DNA from: Collybiopsis luxurians FD-317 M1
Lineage: Eukaryota > Basidiomycota > Agaricomycetes > Agaricales > Omphalotaceae
Assembly: GCA_000827265.1 (NCBI GenBank)
Contig: KN834807.1
Coordinates: 132,473-196,472 of the forward strand
DNA: 64,000 bases
Direction of reading: 5' to 3'
Shown here piece after piece: positions 1 to 10,821 of the stretch (position 1 is its first letter; each line of letters starts with the position of its first letter). The notes below the pieces were generated by a model. The model saw only the letters and a list, made by a program, of their open reading frames with translations, did no database searches and was not told where the DNA came from. The position numbers and the translations under genes were made by a program.

Positions 1-1423
1 CTCTCACCCTCTCCTCCTTGGCGTCCAGTCGACCATCAAAGGCTTCTGGGTCCAACGCTACTTTCCCTTCATCAACAACCTCTCCAACTCCCTCCCACTT
101 CCCATCCTCCTCACCCTCCTCCCCTCATTCAAAGGGTTCGTAGACATGACCATCGGGTTTCAGCGTCAGATCGATAGATTGACGAGGGAGCCAGAGTTAT
201 TGAAGAGTATAGATGGAGTCGAGCATGAGACGATCTACCACCATCTTTTGGAACCTGCTAAGGGTCTGGAACGTCCGCCGATGAGGTCGTTGATGGGAGA
301 AGCGTTTACGCTGGTTATGGCTGGGAGCGACACGGTTGCGAATACTTGTACTGTAGGTGAGTCGGAAGTAAATTGTTTCCTACCATGTATCCTTGAGTTT
401 CTGATCCATTTCGATACCAGGAACTTTCTATGCACTCAAAGACCCTTCTATTCGACGGAAGCTCGTTGAAGAGCTAAAGGAGGCATGGCCGGATAAAGAG
501 GCTCCAATGGGATATGTCAAGCTAGAAGACTTGCCATACTTGGTACGTAATGAACACTTGACAAAGCTTCGAGGAACAAGCATTGACCGAATGATCGATC
601 TGAACCTCTAGACAGCATTTATCAAAGAATCCCTCCGATTTTCAATCGGAATCATCCATCCTCTTCCAAGAGTCGTTCACGAATCGACACCGGAAATAGC
701 AGGCTTGAGACTTGCCCCTGGTGTGAGTGAATTTTTCTCATCCCATCACTTTGCCCTCTCGTGTGCTTAACATGTACACTGTGTAGACAATCGTCTCAAT
801 GAGCGCACTCTTCCTCCACATGAACCCCGACGTCTTCCCTAACCCTCACGAATTCAACCCAGAACGATGGCTCGTCAGTGATACGACAGACATGATGCAT
901 GATTTGGCGCCTTTCAGTAAGGGACCAAGGATGTGGTGAGTGAAGGCAACACTTACAACGTCACGATCCAACTGCCCAACTGACATTCGGGCAACCATAC
1001 TTATTCTGTTTAGTCTGGGATTCACGTACGTACCTAACTTGCTTATATCGCATTTTCGTTCTCTTGAACTCATCCTCCCCCTACTTCTGGGTTGCAACTA
1101 CACCAGTCTAGCATGGTGCGAACTATACCTAATTTTCGCGAACTTATTCCGGAAATTGGACCTCAAGTTGGTCATAGAAGAAGATACGTAAGTTGGCGCT
1201 ACACAATTGTCTGTTTTCGACTAGGCACTGAATTGACCCCTTCCTTCCCACCTCGGGCCTTTCAACCCTCTATTCCACCATGCGTTCTTCCCGATGCTGC
1301 TTCCCTTCTACCCCTGCCTGTAGAATTGACAACTTCATATGGCAAGAAGATGATCACAGGGATTACTTTGTTCCTTCGTGGAACAAGGGATATCGTGTGT
1401 TTGCTAGGGAGTTGAGCGAATAA
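1..1423 (+). CDS. Cytochrome P450, 3' part (5' end outside window)
   Basis: C-terminal half of a fungal microsomal-type P450 monooxygenase, a haem-thiolate enzyme normally tethered to the ER. The frame is open from base 2. The I-helix oxygen-binding motif AGSDTVA lies near 327-347. The K-helix ExxR is ESLR in the exon starting at about 613. A PERW-type motif (NPERW) lies near 853-870. The haem-ligand loop FSKGPRMCLG is split by an intron at about 937-1014, and the cysteine codon is rebuilt across that splice. I infer about six short introns with GT..AG ends, for example after 354, 543, 719, 936 and 1190. The last exon reads IDNFIWQEDD and ends in a TAA at 1421-1423. No pathway partner is visible, so the substrate is unknown. 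The family call is secure; the exact exon borders near 1023-1110 and 1190-1320 are less so. Confidence 0.9.
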
Positions 1424-2018
1424 ATGATTCAAGGAGGTCCTCCTATTTTCCTTTTCCGAAAGATAATTCAGATGTACAGTCACAGTGTTAAAATATGTAC
1501 CTACCAATAATCATGTACATTGTTACGTTGTACGAAACTTAACTTGAACTTAACTGTACCTGTACCGACAAACCGAAAATAACATAACGAAAATAAATCC
1601 CCAAGTAACCCACCAAAAAAAAAAAGAAAAGTCCAACCGACAACACACGTACAGAAATAAAAGAACACAAGGACATAGGAGTACATGCAGGTACATAAAC
1701 AAGTAAGCAAGTAAGCACGTACATATAACCATTTTAACTTTTAAGCTAGCTGAGATCTTGGTCCTTAAACACAAGACAAATAAAGACAGTAGTAAGTATG
1801 TAGTTGATATGTAGTAAGTTGCAATAGACATGTACGAGGGTAGTACGATAGCAATGGATAGGGATAGGAACAGATCACAGCGTTTCAAAAAAAACCAAAG
1901 TACGAACAAAATAACAATGAACGAACTAAACATACTTAACATCCTTGTCGGGTCCACAAAAAAATGCAAAAAGGCTCAAAGGTTCCAAAAGTATTCCGAA
2001 CAAAACACACACACTTGA
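1424..2018. other. Convergent intergenic region
   Basis: AT-rich 3' flank between the P450 (+) and the glycosidase (-). It holds A-runs near 1615-1630 and many short GTAC-rich words (1490-1730) but no credible gene. The short open frames here have no family resemblance. Confidence 0.6.
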
Positions 2019-3434
2019 TTAAAACACCACCATCGCCATCATCGCCCCCACACCCAACACCAAACTCAACACCAACGGACCGTTGGGCCTTCCCCCGATC
2101 CTCATAGCGCCATTCGCACCTTTCGACCCATCCTTCACCCAATCTGTCCACGCTGCCTGAAGATCCAGTACAAACGCCTCACCCTCCGGACTCTCCGTCC
2201 CCTCCGCACCAAAACTATCCGGATTCACAACGGGCGTCAACCACCCCTGCGACGTGAAATGCTCCAACCCGGACGAATTCGACGCGAACAGCGCATTCCT
2301 CGTTTTCTCAGCGGTAGGGAGGAAGTGGTGCACGGAGCGGAGGAGGGAGAGGCGGTAGACGGTGGAGGCGAGGAGGGCGGTGGAGGCTGCGTCGAGGAAG
2401 GTGGAGGTGTCGTCGGCGTAGTTGTGGAAGAGGGAAGAGTCGCTGTCGAGGTGGGGGTACATGGCGGATTGGATTTCGAAGACCCAGTTGGAGAGGTCGT
2501 CTTGTTGGCTGGACATGGAGGAGGAGAAGGGGGAGGAATGGATGGAGGCGAGAACGCGGAGCATGCCTGCCGCCGCCCATGCGTTTCCTGTAATCAATCA
2601 TTAATCTCACCTTTTTGGAAATTGACACTCGGAATGGGGGTGATAAATTGAGGGAAGACATACCTGTAGACCAATGCCCGTCATCGTTGGCGACTTGCTT
2701 CCCGGACCCCAATTCGATATGTTTCCATAGATTATTGGCGTTGGTGTCCCTCAAGACATCTCGATAAAGTTTGATCTGGTTGTAAGCGTCCTGAAGCAAG
2801 GTCTGATTATTCGTAAGGAGACCGTAGTACGCCAAGAAGGGCGGGACCATGTACACGAAATCGCTCCAGAGCTGCAACTCGCCGACTCTGTGGGAAATAG
2901 CTCCATCGCTTGACTTGGGCACGTTGTCCGAATATAGATAATCAAGCTGGTCTTTGGCAGCACCTGCGTAATCGACGCCGTCTGAATTACCGAGCCCAGT
3001 CCAGTTGGCTAATAGGACGGCTGGGCCGATAGATGCAGGGTCTGCGGCGCTGCTATCATTAACGAGAGGTTGAGGACCAGTGGTATGGTTATTCGAGGAG
3101 GTGCGATTCTTGACGACGCCTGAGGCAATGGAAAAGACGGGAGCGATGGCGGAGGATGAGTCTGAAGGTACAGAAGTCGCTGGGAGGGAGAGAGAAAAGA
3201 CAGAAAAAGGCCGGACGTCGTGTTCGAGGATGGCTTGAGCGCGAGTGCCTAGTTCCCAGCTGCGTGTACATTCAATAACAAAGATAAAAATTCAATTCAA
3301 AAGTAAACGCACGGATGGGTTGCACCTTGAGCTAAACGAGCTACAACATCTGATACCTGCGAATCCGTCAAATTAGTTTGAGCAGAGACCAAGCCCAGGA
3401 CCCAGAGCAGAACGAAAGTGGGGAACGTTCGCAT
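2019..3434 (-). CDS. Secreted GH105-like (six-hairpin) glycoside hydrolase, probable GPI anchor
   Basis: Three exons: 3434-3313, 3259-2664 and 2587-2019. Both introns have GT..AG ends and the joined frame is open for 428 codons. The protein starts with a clear signal peptide (MRTFPTFVLLWVLGLVSAQ). The body fits the GH88/GH105 (alpha/alpha)6-barrel family, whose members cleave unsaturated uronyl residues from pectin or related oligosaccharides. Supporting motifs are WSDFVYMVPPFLAYYG and, across the second splice, GHWSTGNAWAAAGM. Several NxS/T sequons (NRTS, NHTT, NWTG) suit a secreted glycoprotein. The C-terminus is unusual: a small-residue stretch (GSKGANGAM) is followed by a 20-residue hydrophobic tail ending at the stop, the layout of a GPI-attachment signal. 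Likely role: cell-surface plant or microbial polysaccharide breakdown. Family call good; exact substrate unknown. Confidence 0.85.
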
Positions 3435-4600
3435 TACGATCAGAGGTCAAACCTAACAATATCCGGCTTATTATAGAGCAACGAACAAGGTTATGTCCTG
3501 GATTCTCACCTTTGAACCGAGTGAAAGGGGAAAGAAGGTAGATGATCAACCAAAAAAAAATGTTCTGGTCATGACAGCTGGTTGGAGCCTGGCCGTTAGC
3601 GCGGATGCCAGCGAAATGCGGCTTGATATGTCCGATGTGGCACATGGGCGTGATTTCCGGATATATAATAAAAGGTACATAGGCAGTTGCGTTGGATGAG
3701 AACGTGGCACTTGCGTTGGATGAGTGTCGTCTTTATCCCTCCTTTCGCCTACGAGGTTAAGCGAGACGTGTATACAAAAAGTCGTAATACGGTACATTAA
3801 AGCTTTATAGTACTTTAAACATTAAAGTTCCCGCCAAGGCCGTCCAAGAAATCACTCCTGATTTCCCTCGATTTGTATTCAAATTTTTGATTTCCAAGAT
3901 TACCTTGCGTTGAACCTATTTGCTTGAGGTTAAACGAAAAGGATAACCATAGCCATGTCCCCCACCGAACCGCGAGCTTCGCCGCGGCCTCCTCTCTAGT
4001 CTCGGTCAGGTGAGGTCACGTAAATACACCCTGCCAGCTGCAGACCTGCGACGTACCTGTGTAGCGGCCTCGGTCCCGCTCCCGCGATGCTTATCAGGCA
4101 CACACTAACGAGGGATCTACCAGTGAGGATCCACGTACGAGGAAAAGAGTCCACTGGCCAATTTTGGGAAGTCCTTTGCGACGTTGAAAGGCGCCCCTCG
4201 TTTGGGAGAAACCGGTTGGTCTGAATCCACGCCTGAGGTTCAACCCATTAGTTCTGAGCCCATTTCTGTAAAACCCGAATGCGATAGTGGGGGGTGTTCA
4301 TTTTTTCGGCAGTGCTCGTCAGGGTCTCAGTGTGAACCTGTGACTCTTGGTCGAAAATCTGCTCAAAGAGTCAAACTCTGGTTGACACCATGTCCACAGC
4401 TGGTAGTAATAATTCGGCGGAGCGTAGTATGGGTATTCGGATGAACCCATCCTATCATTCCATATGCCACCAACCTTTGTTCCTGATGAATCTGGAGAAC
4501 CTAGGACTGACCTCGATATGCCTAGGCAGAGACTAGGGTCAGAAAGAGGGCGCAGGATGGAGAAGTTGAACTGAAATACTAAAGAGTGAGCATAGATATA
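3435..4600. other. Intergenic, possible decayed element remnant
   Basis: No gene supported. The part from about 4180 to 4560 has short open stretches (EPISVKPECDSGG and neighbours) with retroelement-like composition but no diagnostic motif. An A-run at 3546-3555 and alternating AT near 3660 are the only simple features. Confidence 0.4.
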
Positions 4601-4708
4601 GTCTATCTACTTGTGTCCATGTTTGATAATAAATAAGATGAAAGAACATATGCACTGTCTGGTCCAGAGCAACACTGCTGTCGGGTCTACCTTCAATGAG
4701 GGTGTCTA

Positions 4709-5136
4709 TTACTTGATATATCTACGAATTATTGAATACCAGATAAGAGGTGAAGTGAATGGTAACGGACATATTTCTTTAAATGACACCCGGTAATCCG
4801 ACGTGGGGTCCGACAGAGGATCCAGGGAGGAATTAAATCCAGGTAGATTTTGTGATATTCTAAAATTCAAATAAGCCGTCAGCCGCTGGATAAGAATGTC
4901 TGAGTCGGATAGTCCCTTGGCAATAGCGGGATACCGAGTGCCGGCGTCATATGAAGCGGAAGTTGACATGTGAAGATACAGTGTCGAGAGGCCTACGTTC
5001 GCAATCTTAGAAATAGAAGAATCAGCTCCCTTGGAAGCTTACCTCTTTCTCCTCTCTCTTCATATATATGCATATCACGACCCGCGTTATTGAAAGTTCC
5101 GCCATGGATCATGAAGTCTTGCAAGTTATCGAACAT
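4709..5136 (-). CDS. Small NLR-derived protein lacking the NACHT domain
   Basis: Two exons, 5136-5043 and 4992-4709, joined by a GT..AG intron, giving an open frame of 125 codons. The N-terminus reads FMIHGGTFNNAGRDMHIYEE, the glycine-rich motif that begins many Agaricomycete NOD-like receptors. It runs into LSTLYLHMSTSASYDAGTRY. The C-terminal part (LSDSDILIQRLTAYLNFRIS) matches the C-terminal segment of the broken NLR at 8630-10109. The DNA aligns as two blocks: 4930-5136 with 9900-10109, and about 4730-4920 with 8590-8780. Everything between them in the NLR, including Walker A and B, is absent here, but the reading frame is kept. This is an internal-deletion derivative of an NLR. It could be a functional adaptor or decoy, or just a recent pseudogene. 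It lies head-to-head with the DUF6535-ankyrin gene. Confidence 0.6.
4930..5136. repeat. NLR 5' block, copy 1
   Basis: About 207 bp matching 9900-10109 at roughly 90% or better by eye. It covers the NLR first exon, its intron and the start of exon 2. The intron is also conserved, so the copy arose by DNA duplication and not through RNA. Confidence 0.85.
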
Positions 5137-5905
5137 CTAAACCAACAAATATAGCAAGGGGATTCAAGGCATTCAGCGGTGGGGAAAGACAAAAGTACGT
5201 GTGACAGTAGGCAACTGTGCTGCGTGGCAAGTACGAGTCCGGAGAGGTTCTAGAGTTTGCCATAGGTCCTTGGAAGCAGTGCAATGCACAGCCGAAAAGG
5301 ATCGATTATGAGTGCGAAGTCGGAATGTAAACTATACTTAGTCTATATTAACAGCATGCATTTGCTGATTGGGTTTGGCTGTTTACTGCTGATGACTGGA
5401 TTACTTAAATTTGCTCTCTCACTCTCTTCTCATTCTCAGCCAAAGTATGCAGTATTTCCATTCCGATATCATGCTGCTCCTGCTGCCACCCTAATGAGTC
5501 GTCAATTTTGTTTTACAGCTACTTTACTACTTTCATTGGATTCAGCGCCGTTGCCGACCACATCCAACCTCGCAGCCAGGACTCGGATTAAGATCATACG
5601 GCCGTTAGTCTAAAGCTGTCCCGCGGGAACTGGAAAACTGCGAATCCGCATGTAGTATTTAAAACAGGGCCCAAAATCGACATGGATCTGTCATCCAACT
5701 GATATCCGAGAAGAAGTCAGTTTCGCACTCAATCTATGTAATACAAGGCTGAGAACTTTATGTCCTAGGCCTACAGTGGCACTGACAGCATAACCCGCGT
5801 GATGATGCCCGAGTCCCGAAGTAGTATACCTATTTAAAGTTACACACCAGAGTAAATGCTCAAACTCTTCCTTTCCGAGCTACTCTCGCACTATTGCCCT
5901 CTATC
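5137..5905. promoter_or_regulatory. Shared divergent promoter region
   Basis: About 770 bp between the NLR-derived gene (-) and the DUF6535-ankyrin gene (+). A TATTTAAA box at 5831-5838 lies about 70 bp before the ATG at 5906. No other gene is supported. Confidence 0.4.
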
Positions 5906-8366
5906 ATGTCTGCCCAAGAGCAGAATCATCTTGCTTCCAATGCTGTGAATGCAAATGATGTACCCCTCGGACAACATAACACTATAGAAATGGCCACTCT
6001 AGTAACGGACAAAGCTGGCCTCTCTAGCAAAGACCAAGATGGGACGGCCATGCACACTGTCCAAAAAGAGGTCTCAGAAATTGAAAAATACAGGAAAGGT
6101 AACAATGGATCCCCTTTCTTTGGACTTCCTCCATATCAGTCTCCCTATTCTGGTGAGTTGCTGCAGTTTTATCAGATGAAATAGCTGACTAACTTAATAC
6201 AGGAACTCGATCCTATAACTACGCAGAAAAGTATCCGCCAGACCCTTTGGGTCATGAGTTCAAGGAAAATGCTCGGGTTTGGAAGGTGTATCTGGATGAA
6301 GCCGAAAATTATGATGATGAAATGTTGAAAGGATTCAAAGATACAATCGATTCTCTTCTTATATTTGTAAGTGACTTATCAAGACTGACAGCTATGCAGC
6401 ATATCCTCAATATCACTCTCTTGAATTTTAGGCAGCACTGTTCTCTGCAGTTGTCACCACATTTGTTGTCTCAACTGCAGGCTCCCTTCAGCCAGATTAC
6501 TCTCAGATTACTGCCACATTACTTGCAGAGCAGGTTCAACTAATAAGGGCAGCAGGGAACCAGACAGCAATTGATAATGTTTCTTTTTCTGCAGTTAATC
6601 TAGAGAGCATATCTCCTAGCAGAAATGATCTCTGGATCAATGGTCTTTTCTTTACTAGCCTATCACTCTCACTTGTCACTGCACTTCTTTCAGTCCTGGT
6701 AAAGCAGTGGCTTCAGGCTTATAGCTCCATATCATCAGGAAATGCTAAAGAAAGAGCTGTAATTCGGCAGTTCAGATTCTCCGGGCTTGTAAAATGGAAA
6801 GTTCCAGTAATCATTGGAATGTTGCCACTTATTCTGCATACATCTCTGGCCCTCTTTCTTGTGGGTTTATCACTGTATGTCAGAGAGTTGCACCCCTCGC
6901 TATGTTGGATTGTTATTGCAATCACCGTTTTTGCATTTGCAATGTATATGGGCAGTGTTTTTTTAACTGCAATCTGGCTGGAGTGTCCATATAGAATACC
7001 CTTACTCTTCAAGCCAGTAAACTATATTCTTCATATATTTACAGCTTTTAGAACATACTCATCTGGATCTGGACATTTTCCCAGCTCTTTAAAGGAAGCT
7101 GAGCTTGATTTCTTGACATCTCTAGATAAAAGTGCTGGCAACTCCAGCACACTTGATGTCATTTCCACAGACATTCTTGCCTGGATGTGTACCTTGCAAT
7201 CAAATTCTTCCATTCAGGAAATTGTCCTTCAGGCCTTACATGGATTGTTCACGGAAAATGTGGCTCTAAGCAATGGAATTAATGAATCCTATTGGGCCCA
7301 CTATAATTTCCTCAATGTTGTTCAATCCAAGATCAACCCCTATCTCAACTTATTGTCTCAGGTTTTGAATAATGCATTAGCGGATATCAATGAGAATTAC
7401 AAATATGAAATTTGGCCTTCACTTGCTTTACAGTGGATGAAAGTTGCCGATTTAGATTCTTGGCCTGCAATTGAACCACAAATAATCAAGAACTCTTTGA
7501 TACAAGCTACTAAAAGAAATGATGAAACTGCAGTGAGGAAAATAATTGAGATAATGCAGTTAAACAGATCAAAATTCCCTATTTCTGATTGGAACTCTAA
7601 TACATTGTATTTGGCCTCTGAGCTTGGTCACATGGAGGCCTGCAAAGTGTTAATAGATAACAGGGCAAAGGTAAAAACATCGAAAGAAGGAGTTGTTCAA
7701 AATGCGGTTCTGGTGGCTGCAGCAAATAGCAAGTGGGATGTGGTCCAATTTTTAATTGAAAATGCTAGAGATATTGAAGTAAAGGAAAAAGAATATCTAA
7801 CTATTTGTCAAATGGCAGTAGTCTCAGGAAAAACTAATATCATCCAATTGCTACTTTTGAAAGGAGTTGATATTAATGGAAAAGAAGGATGGTATGGTTT
7901 TGTATTACATGCTGCTGCTACTAACAATTTGGAAATTGTTAAATTCCTGATAAAAAATGGGGCATATGTTAACACACAAGGAGGACACTATGGAACTGCA
8001 CTTCAGGCTGCAGCTTTTTGTGGAAAATTGGACATTGTTCAGTATCTGCTTGAAAATGGAGCAGATGTCAATGCACTTGGAGGAAAATATGGAACGGCTC
8101 TTCAAGCAGCAGCTATTCATAAGAAAATGGATATTGTTCAATATCTAGTGGAAAAGGGTGCAGATGTAAATGTGACAGGAGGGCATTATGGGACTGTACT
8201 TCAAGCTGCGGCTCTGGTGAGTATGGAAATTGTGAGGTATCTTATAGGAAAAGGTGCAAATGTGAATACACAAGGAGGATATTACCGGACAGCACTAAAA
8301 GCTGCTGTTGCCAGCAGGCACCAGGATATTGCCAAGTACTTAAAAGATCATGGAGCTTTGGAGTAA
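5906..8366 (+). CDS. DUF6535 membrane protein with C-terminal ankyrin repeats
   Basis: Three exons: 5906-6152, 6203-6366 and 6432-8366. Splice phases agree and the frame is open for 781 codons. I start at the ATG at 5906 (MSAQEQNH); the frame extends upstream only through a non-ATG codon. Residues from about 105 to 335 form the DUF6535 domain typical of Agaricomycetes. It begins RVWKVYLDEAENYDDEM, followed by hydrophobic segments AALFSAVVTTFVV, LFFTSLSLSLVTALLSVLVKQW, a pair around LILHTSLALFLVGLSLYV, and the acidic-aromatic end TAIWLECPY. Residues from about 525 to the end carry seven or so ankyrin repeats, the later ones with the fungal signature GGxYGTALQAAA. The function of DUF6535 is not established; the layout suggests membrane-bound sensing. 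The coding DNA is strongly CpG-poor although the frame is intact. NLR fragments flank it on both sides. Confidence 0.88.
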
Positions 8367-8629
8367 TTTTGAAATACAATTTTCTCTCAACTGATATTAC
8401 ACAAGGTCTTGTAGATCTAAGATGAAGTTCCACCCTTAACATTGTATTAGTCACTCAATACAAGTGTATATAAATATTTTTACATACAGCAAGTCTCTGT
8501 GTTTAGTAGTGAGCCCTCAGGAACTTTCCAGCACAAGGTCAGTGAAATTAGCTAGAATGCCTATTGCTCAATACATCTATGGATCATTGAATACCAGCTA
8601 AGAGGTAAAGTAAAAGGTAATGGATGTAT
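8367..8629. other. Convergent 3' flank
   Basis: Short AT-rich spacer between the ankyrin gene and the NLR remnant. From about 8578 it enters a block repeated at about 4725 (ATTGAATACCAG). Confidence 0.5.
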
Positions 8630-10109
8630 TTATTTGAATGTTACCCAGTGATCTGATCTTGGGTTCAAAGGACTCAGAGGTTCTTGGGAGGAGTGGACAT
8701 CAGGCAGAATTTGTGATATTCTGCACTTCAAATAAGCTGCCAGTCTCTGGATGGTGACATCTGAGTCCGACAGTTGCTTAGCAATAGTTGAAGATAAATA
8801 AAGAGGGTATTGAATATGTATAGTGTGCTTCCTGCTATCCATTTTCGCTACACCCCTAGGTGAAATTAAGGTTAATTGCTTGTATCTCCATGGAAAATCC
8901 AGCTGTAGAAATGAGCAGCAAATGTTTCACTTGAAATACCATGCAAGCTGCAAGTACTTGAACAAGTAAATCTCACTTCTTGACTACTGACAAAATCTGC
9001 AGATAGAGTGCATCAAGTTCAGCATACAGCAAGCCCGCACTTCCATGATCTGCCACTTTGAGGCCTAGTACGACATTGAGACGATCTGCCGGAAAATCAC
9101 CATCCTCACCAACGTATCTTAGCACCGTTGATGCATATATGAACTGACCCGATGACTTTTGCACCAGGTGTTCAATTTGCTCCAACATAGGCCAAGGACA
9201 AGAAATATGGTCCATAGAATGGGAATGATGTGCAAGCATTTTTTTTAATCCGTCAACCAAGAAGAGCCGGATATCTTTGGATGCCTGATATGTATTTTCA
9301 AGGGGGATCCACCAACAAATTTGAAATTCTAATTTTGCAAAGCACTTTTTAATGTGAGGCTCTGGCCTGCTGCAGACCAGGATTTGGATTGGGAGGCTGA
9401 ATTTTTGGACAAGCTGAGCCAGAGTGGAGATAATTCATTGCCATTCACCGCAATTATTGGAGCATTCATCCAATCCATCAATTATGAGCAATCGAGCACC
9501 AAGTGAGACATACCGCTCGGACCTCAAGTGAGTCTGATTCTTCAAGTCCAGCCATGATTGAATAATCAGATAATTGCATTGGTTCTCGATGGAGGATGTG
9601 GGTGCAAAAGGATTGTGAATAACCGCTGCATGCACAATAGCACATAGCTCTGGTATAACAATAGCCATCTGCAGAGCAATAGTGGTAAAGAATTGTTGAG
9701 GATTGTTTCGAAAGGGATCTAAGTGCCAGAAGAAGAAACTCCCCAATAAGGTCCCATTTGCTGCACATGTTTGGGCAAAAGTTTGGGCAATCGCAGACTT
9801 TCCTGCTCCAGCTGGCCCATAAAGCCAGCGAACTCTCATTGGCCCAGTGGTTCAAGTCGTGCAGGACGGCTTTTCGAGTACCTGGATGGCAGAGAGGTGG
9901 GAGATACCGAGTGCCGGCGTCATATGAAGCGGAAGTTGACGTGTGAAGATACAGTGTCGAGAGGCCTACGTTTGCAATCTTAGAAATAGAAGAAACAGCT
10001 CCCTTGGAAGCTTACCTCTTTCTCCTCTCTCTTCATATATATTCACATCACGACCTGCACTAGTGAAAGATCCGCCATGGATTATGAATTCTTGCGAGTT
10101 ATCGAGCAT
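8630..10109 (-). pseudogene. Broken NACHT NOD-like receptor
   Basis: An NLR on the minus strand beginning at the ATG 10109-10107. The first exon encodes FIIHGGSFTSAGRDVNIYEE, followed by an intron (donor GTAAGC near 10015, acceptor near 9970). The next part reads LSTLYLHTSTSASYDAGTRY and CHPGTRKAVLHDLNHWANE, the usual lead-in to a basidiomycete NACHT. The NACHT then appears in a different frame: Walker A GPAGAGKSAIAQT (about 9827-9789) and Walker B LLIIDGLDEC (about 9480-9450). The frame change at about 9840 and an in-frame TGA at about 9434 break the gene. Downstream, FSLPIQILVCSRPEPHIKK and SSGQFIYASTVLRYVG are the conserved post-NACHT motifs. A GTGAGA donor follows LSVVKK near 8970, and the C-terminal segment (LSDSDVTIQRLAAYLKCRIS) ends at 8630. 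It is the parent type of the small gene at 4709-5136. No WD40 or ankyrin sensor is left. Confidence 0.8.
9900..10109. repeat. NLR 5' block, copy 2
   Basis: Partner of the block at 4930-5136, in the same orientation. Confidence 0.85.
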
Positions 10110-10821
10110 TTAAACCAGTAGGAGGATGCTAGGTATGATACAAGTAAACGAACCTCACTCAAGGGAGGCTTAGTAGCAGTACTAGCAGTATTAGCACATG
10201 TAAATTGGAGCCTCAATGATCGATTATTCATGATCATCTAGTAGCGATAGGAATGCAACTTCTCCCACCCTGCCCATGCCGTCGTTATATTCTTTTAAAC
10301 CACGTCTCAAACCCTCCCAGCAACAATCTAAGATGCCATCTCAACTGCTTACCTTGAGATATCGGCTCCTGCAATAAAGTTTGGCATTGCATCGCGGTCA
10401 GGGTGTGCATATTCTCGATCCCGGTTAGGATCCCGCATCTGCCTCTCCGTCTGAGTTTGGTACTACAATTTAGTTTGCTAAGCGTCGCAAGCACATGGAT
10501 GACAGAGGGTCCAGGGAGGGGGACAGCGAGTGCTGGAATCATACGTTGATGGGGTCGGCATGCCCTGTACCCACAACCTTACAAGAAAGAAAGAAAATAG
10601 TAGCGATACGTGTTTGATATGAAGGGCAAGAGCCCTGGAGCGTCTAGCGTGTACCTTGAGTGGCCCAGATGGTGGGCTAATCCCTTTCATTCTTGATACT
10701 ATTGTTCTGCATTATGTCTGCCTGGCAGAAGTAACCTTCCAAGCATCCGCAAAGTAGCCGCATCAGAAGCTGACCTCGATTTCCATGTTGCAAGTTGATT
10801 GCAAGGGGTGTTAAATGTTAG
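10110..10821. other. Intergenic, no gene seen
   Basis: Mixed-composition spacer between the NLR remnant and the inverted-repeat element. No coding frame with family resemblance was found. Confidence 0.5.

Noticed and set aside
1501..1969. Phe/Leu-rich minus-strand frames downstream of the P450
   Set aside because: Composition effect of an A-rich 3' flank; no start context, splice or homology.
4184..4444. Possible retrotransposon gag fragment
   Set aside because: No CCHC knuckle, protease or LTR visible; composition alone is not enough.
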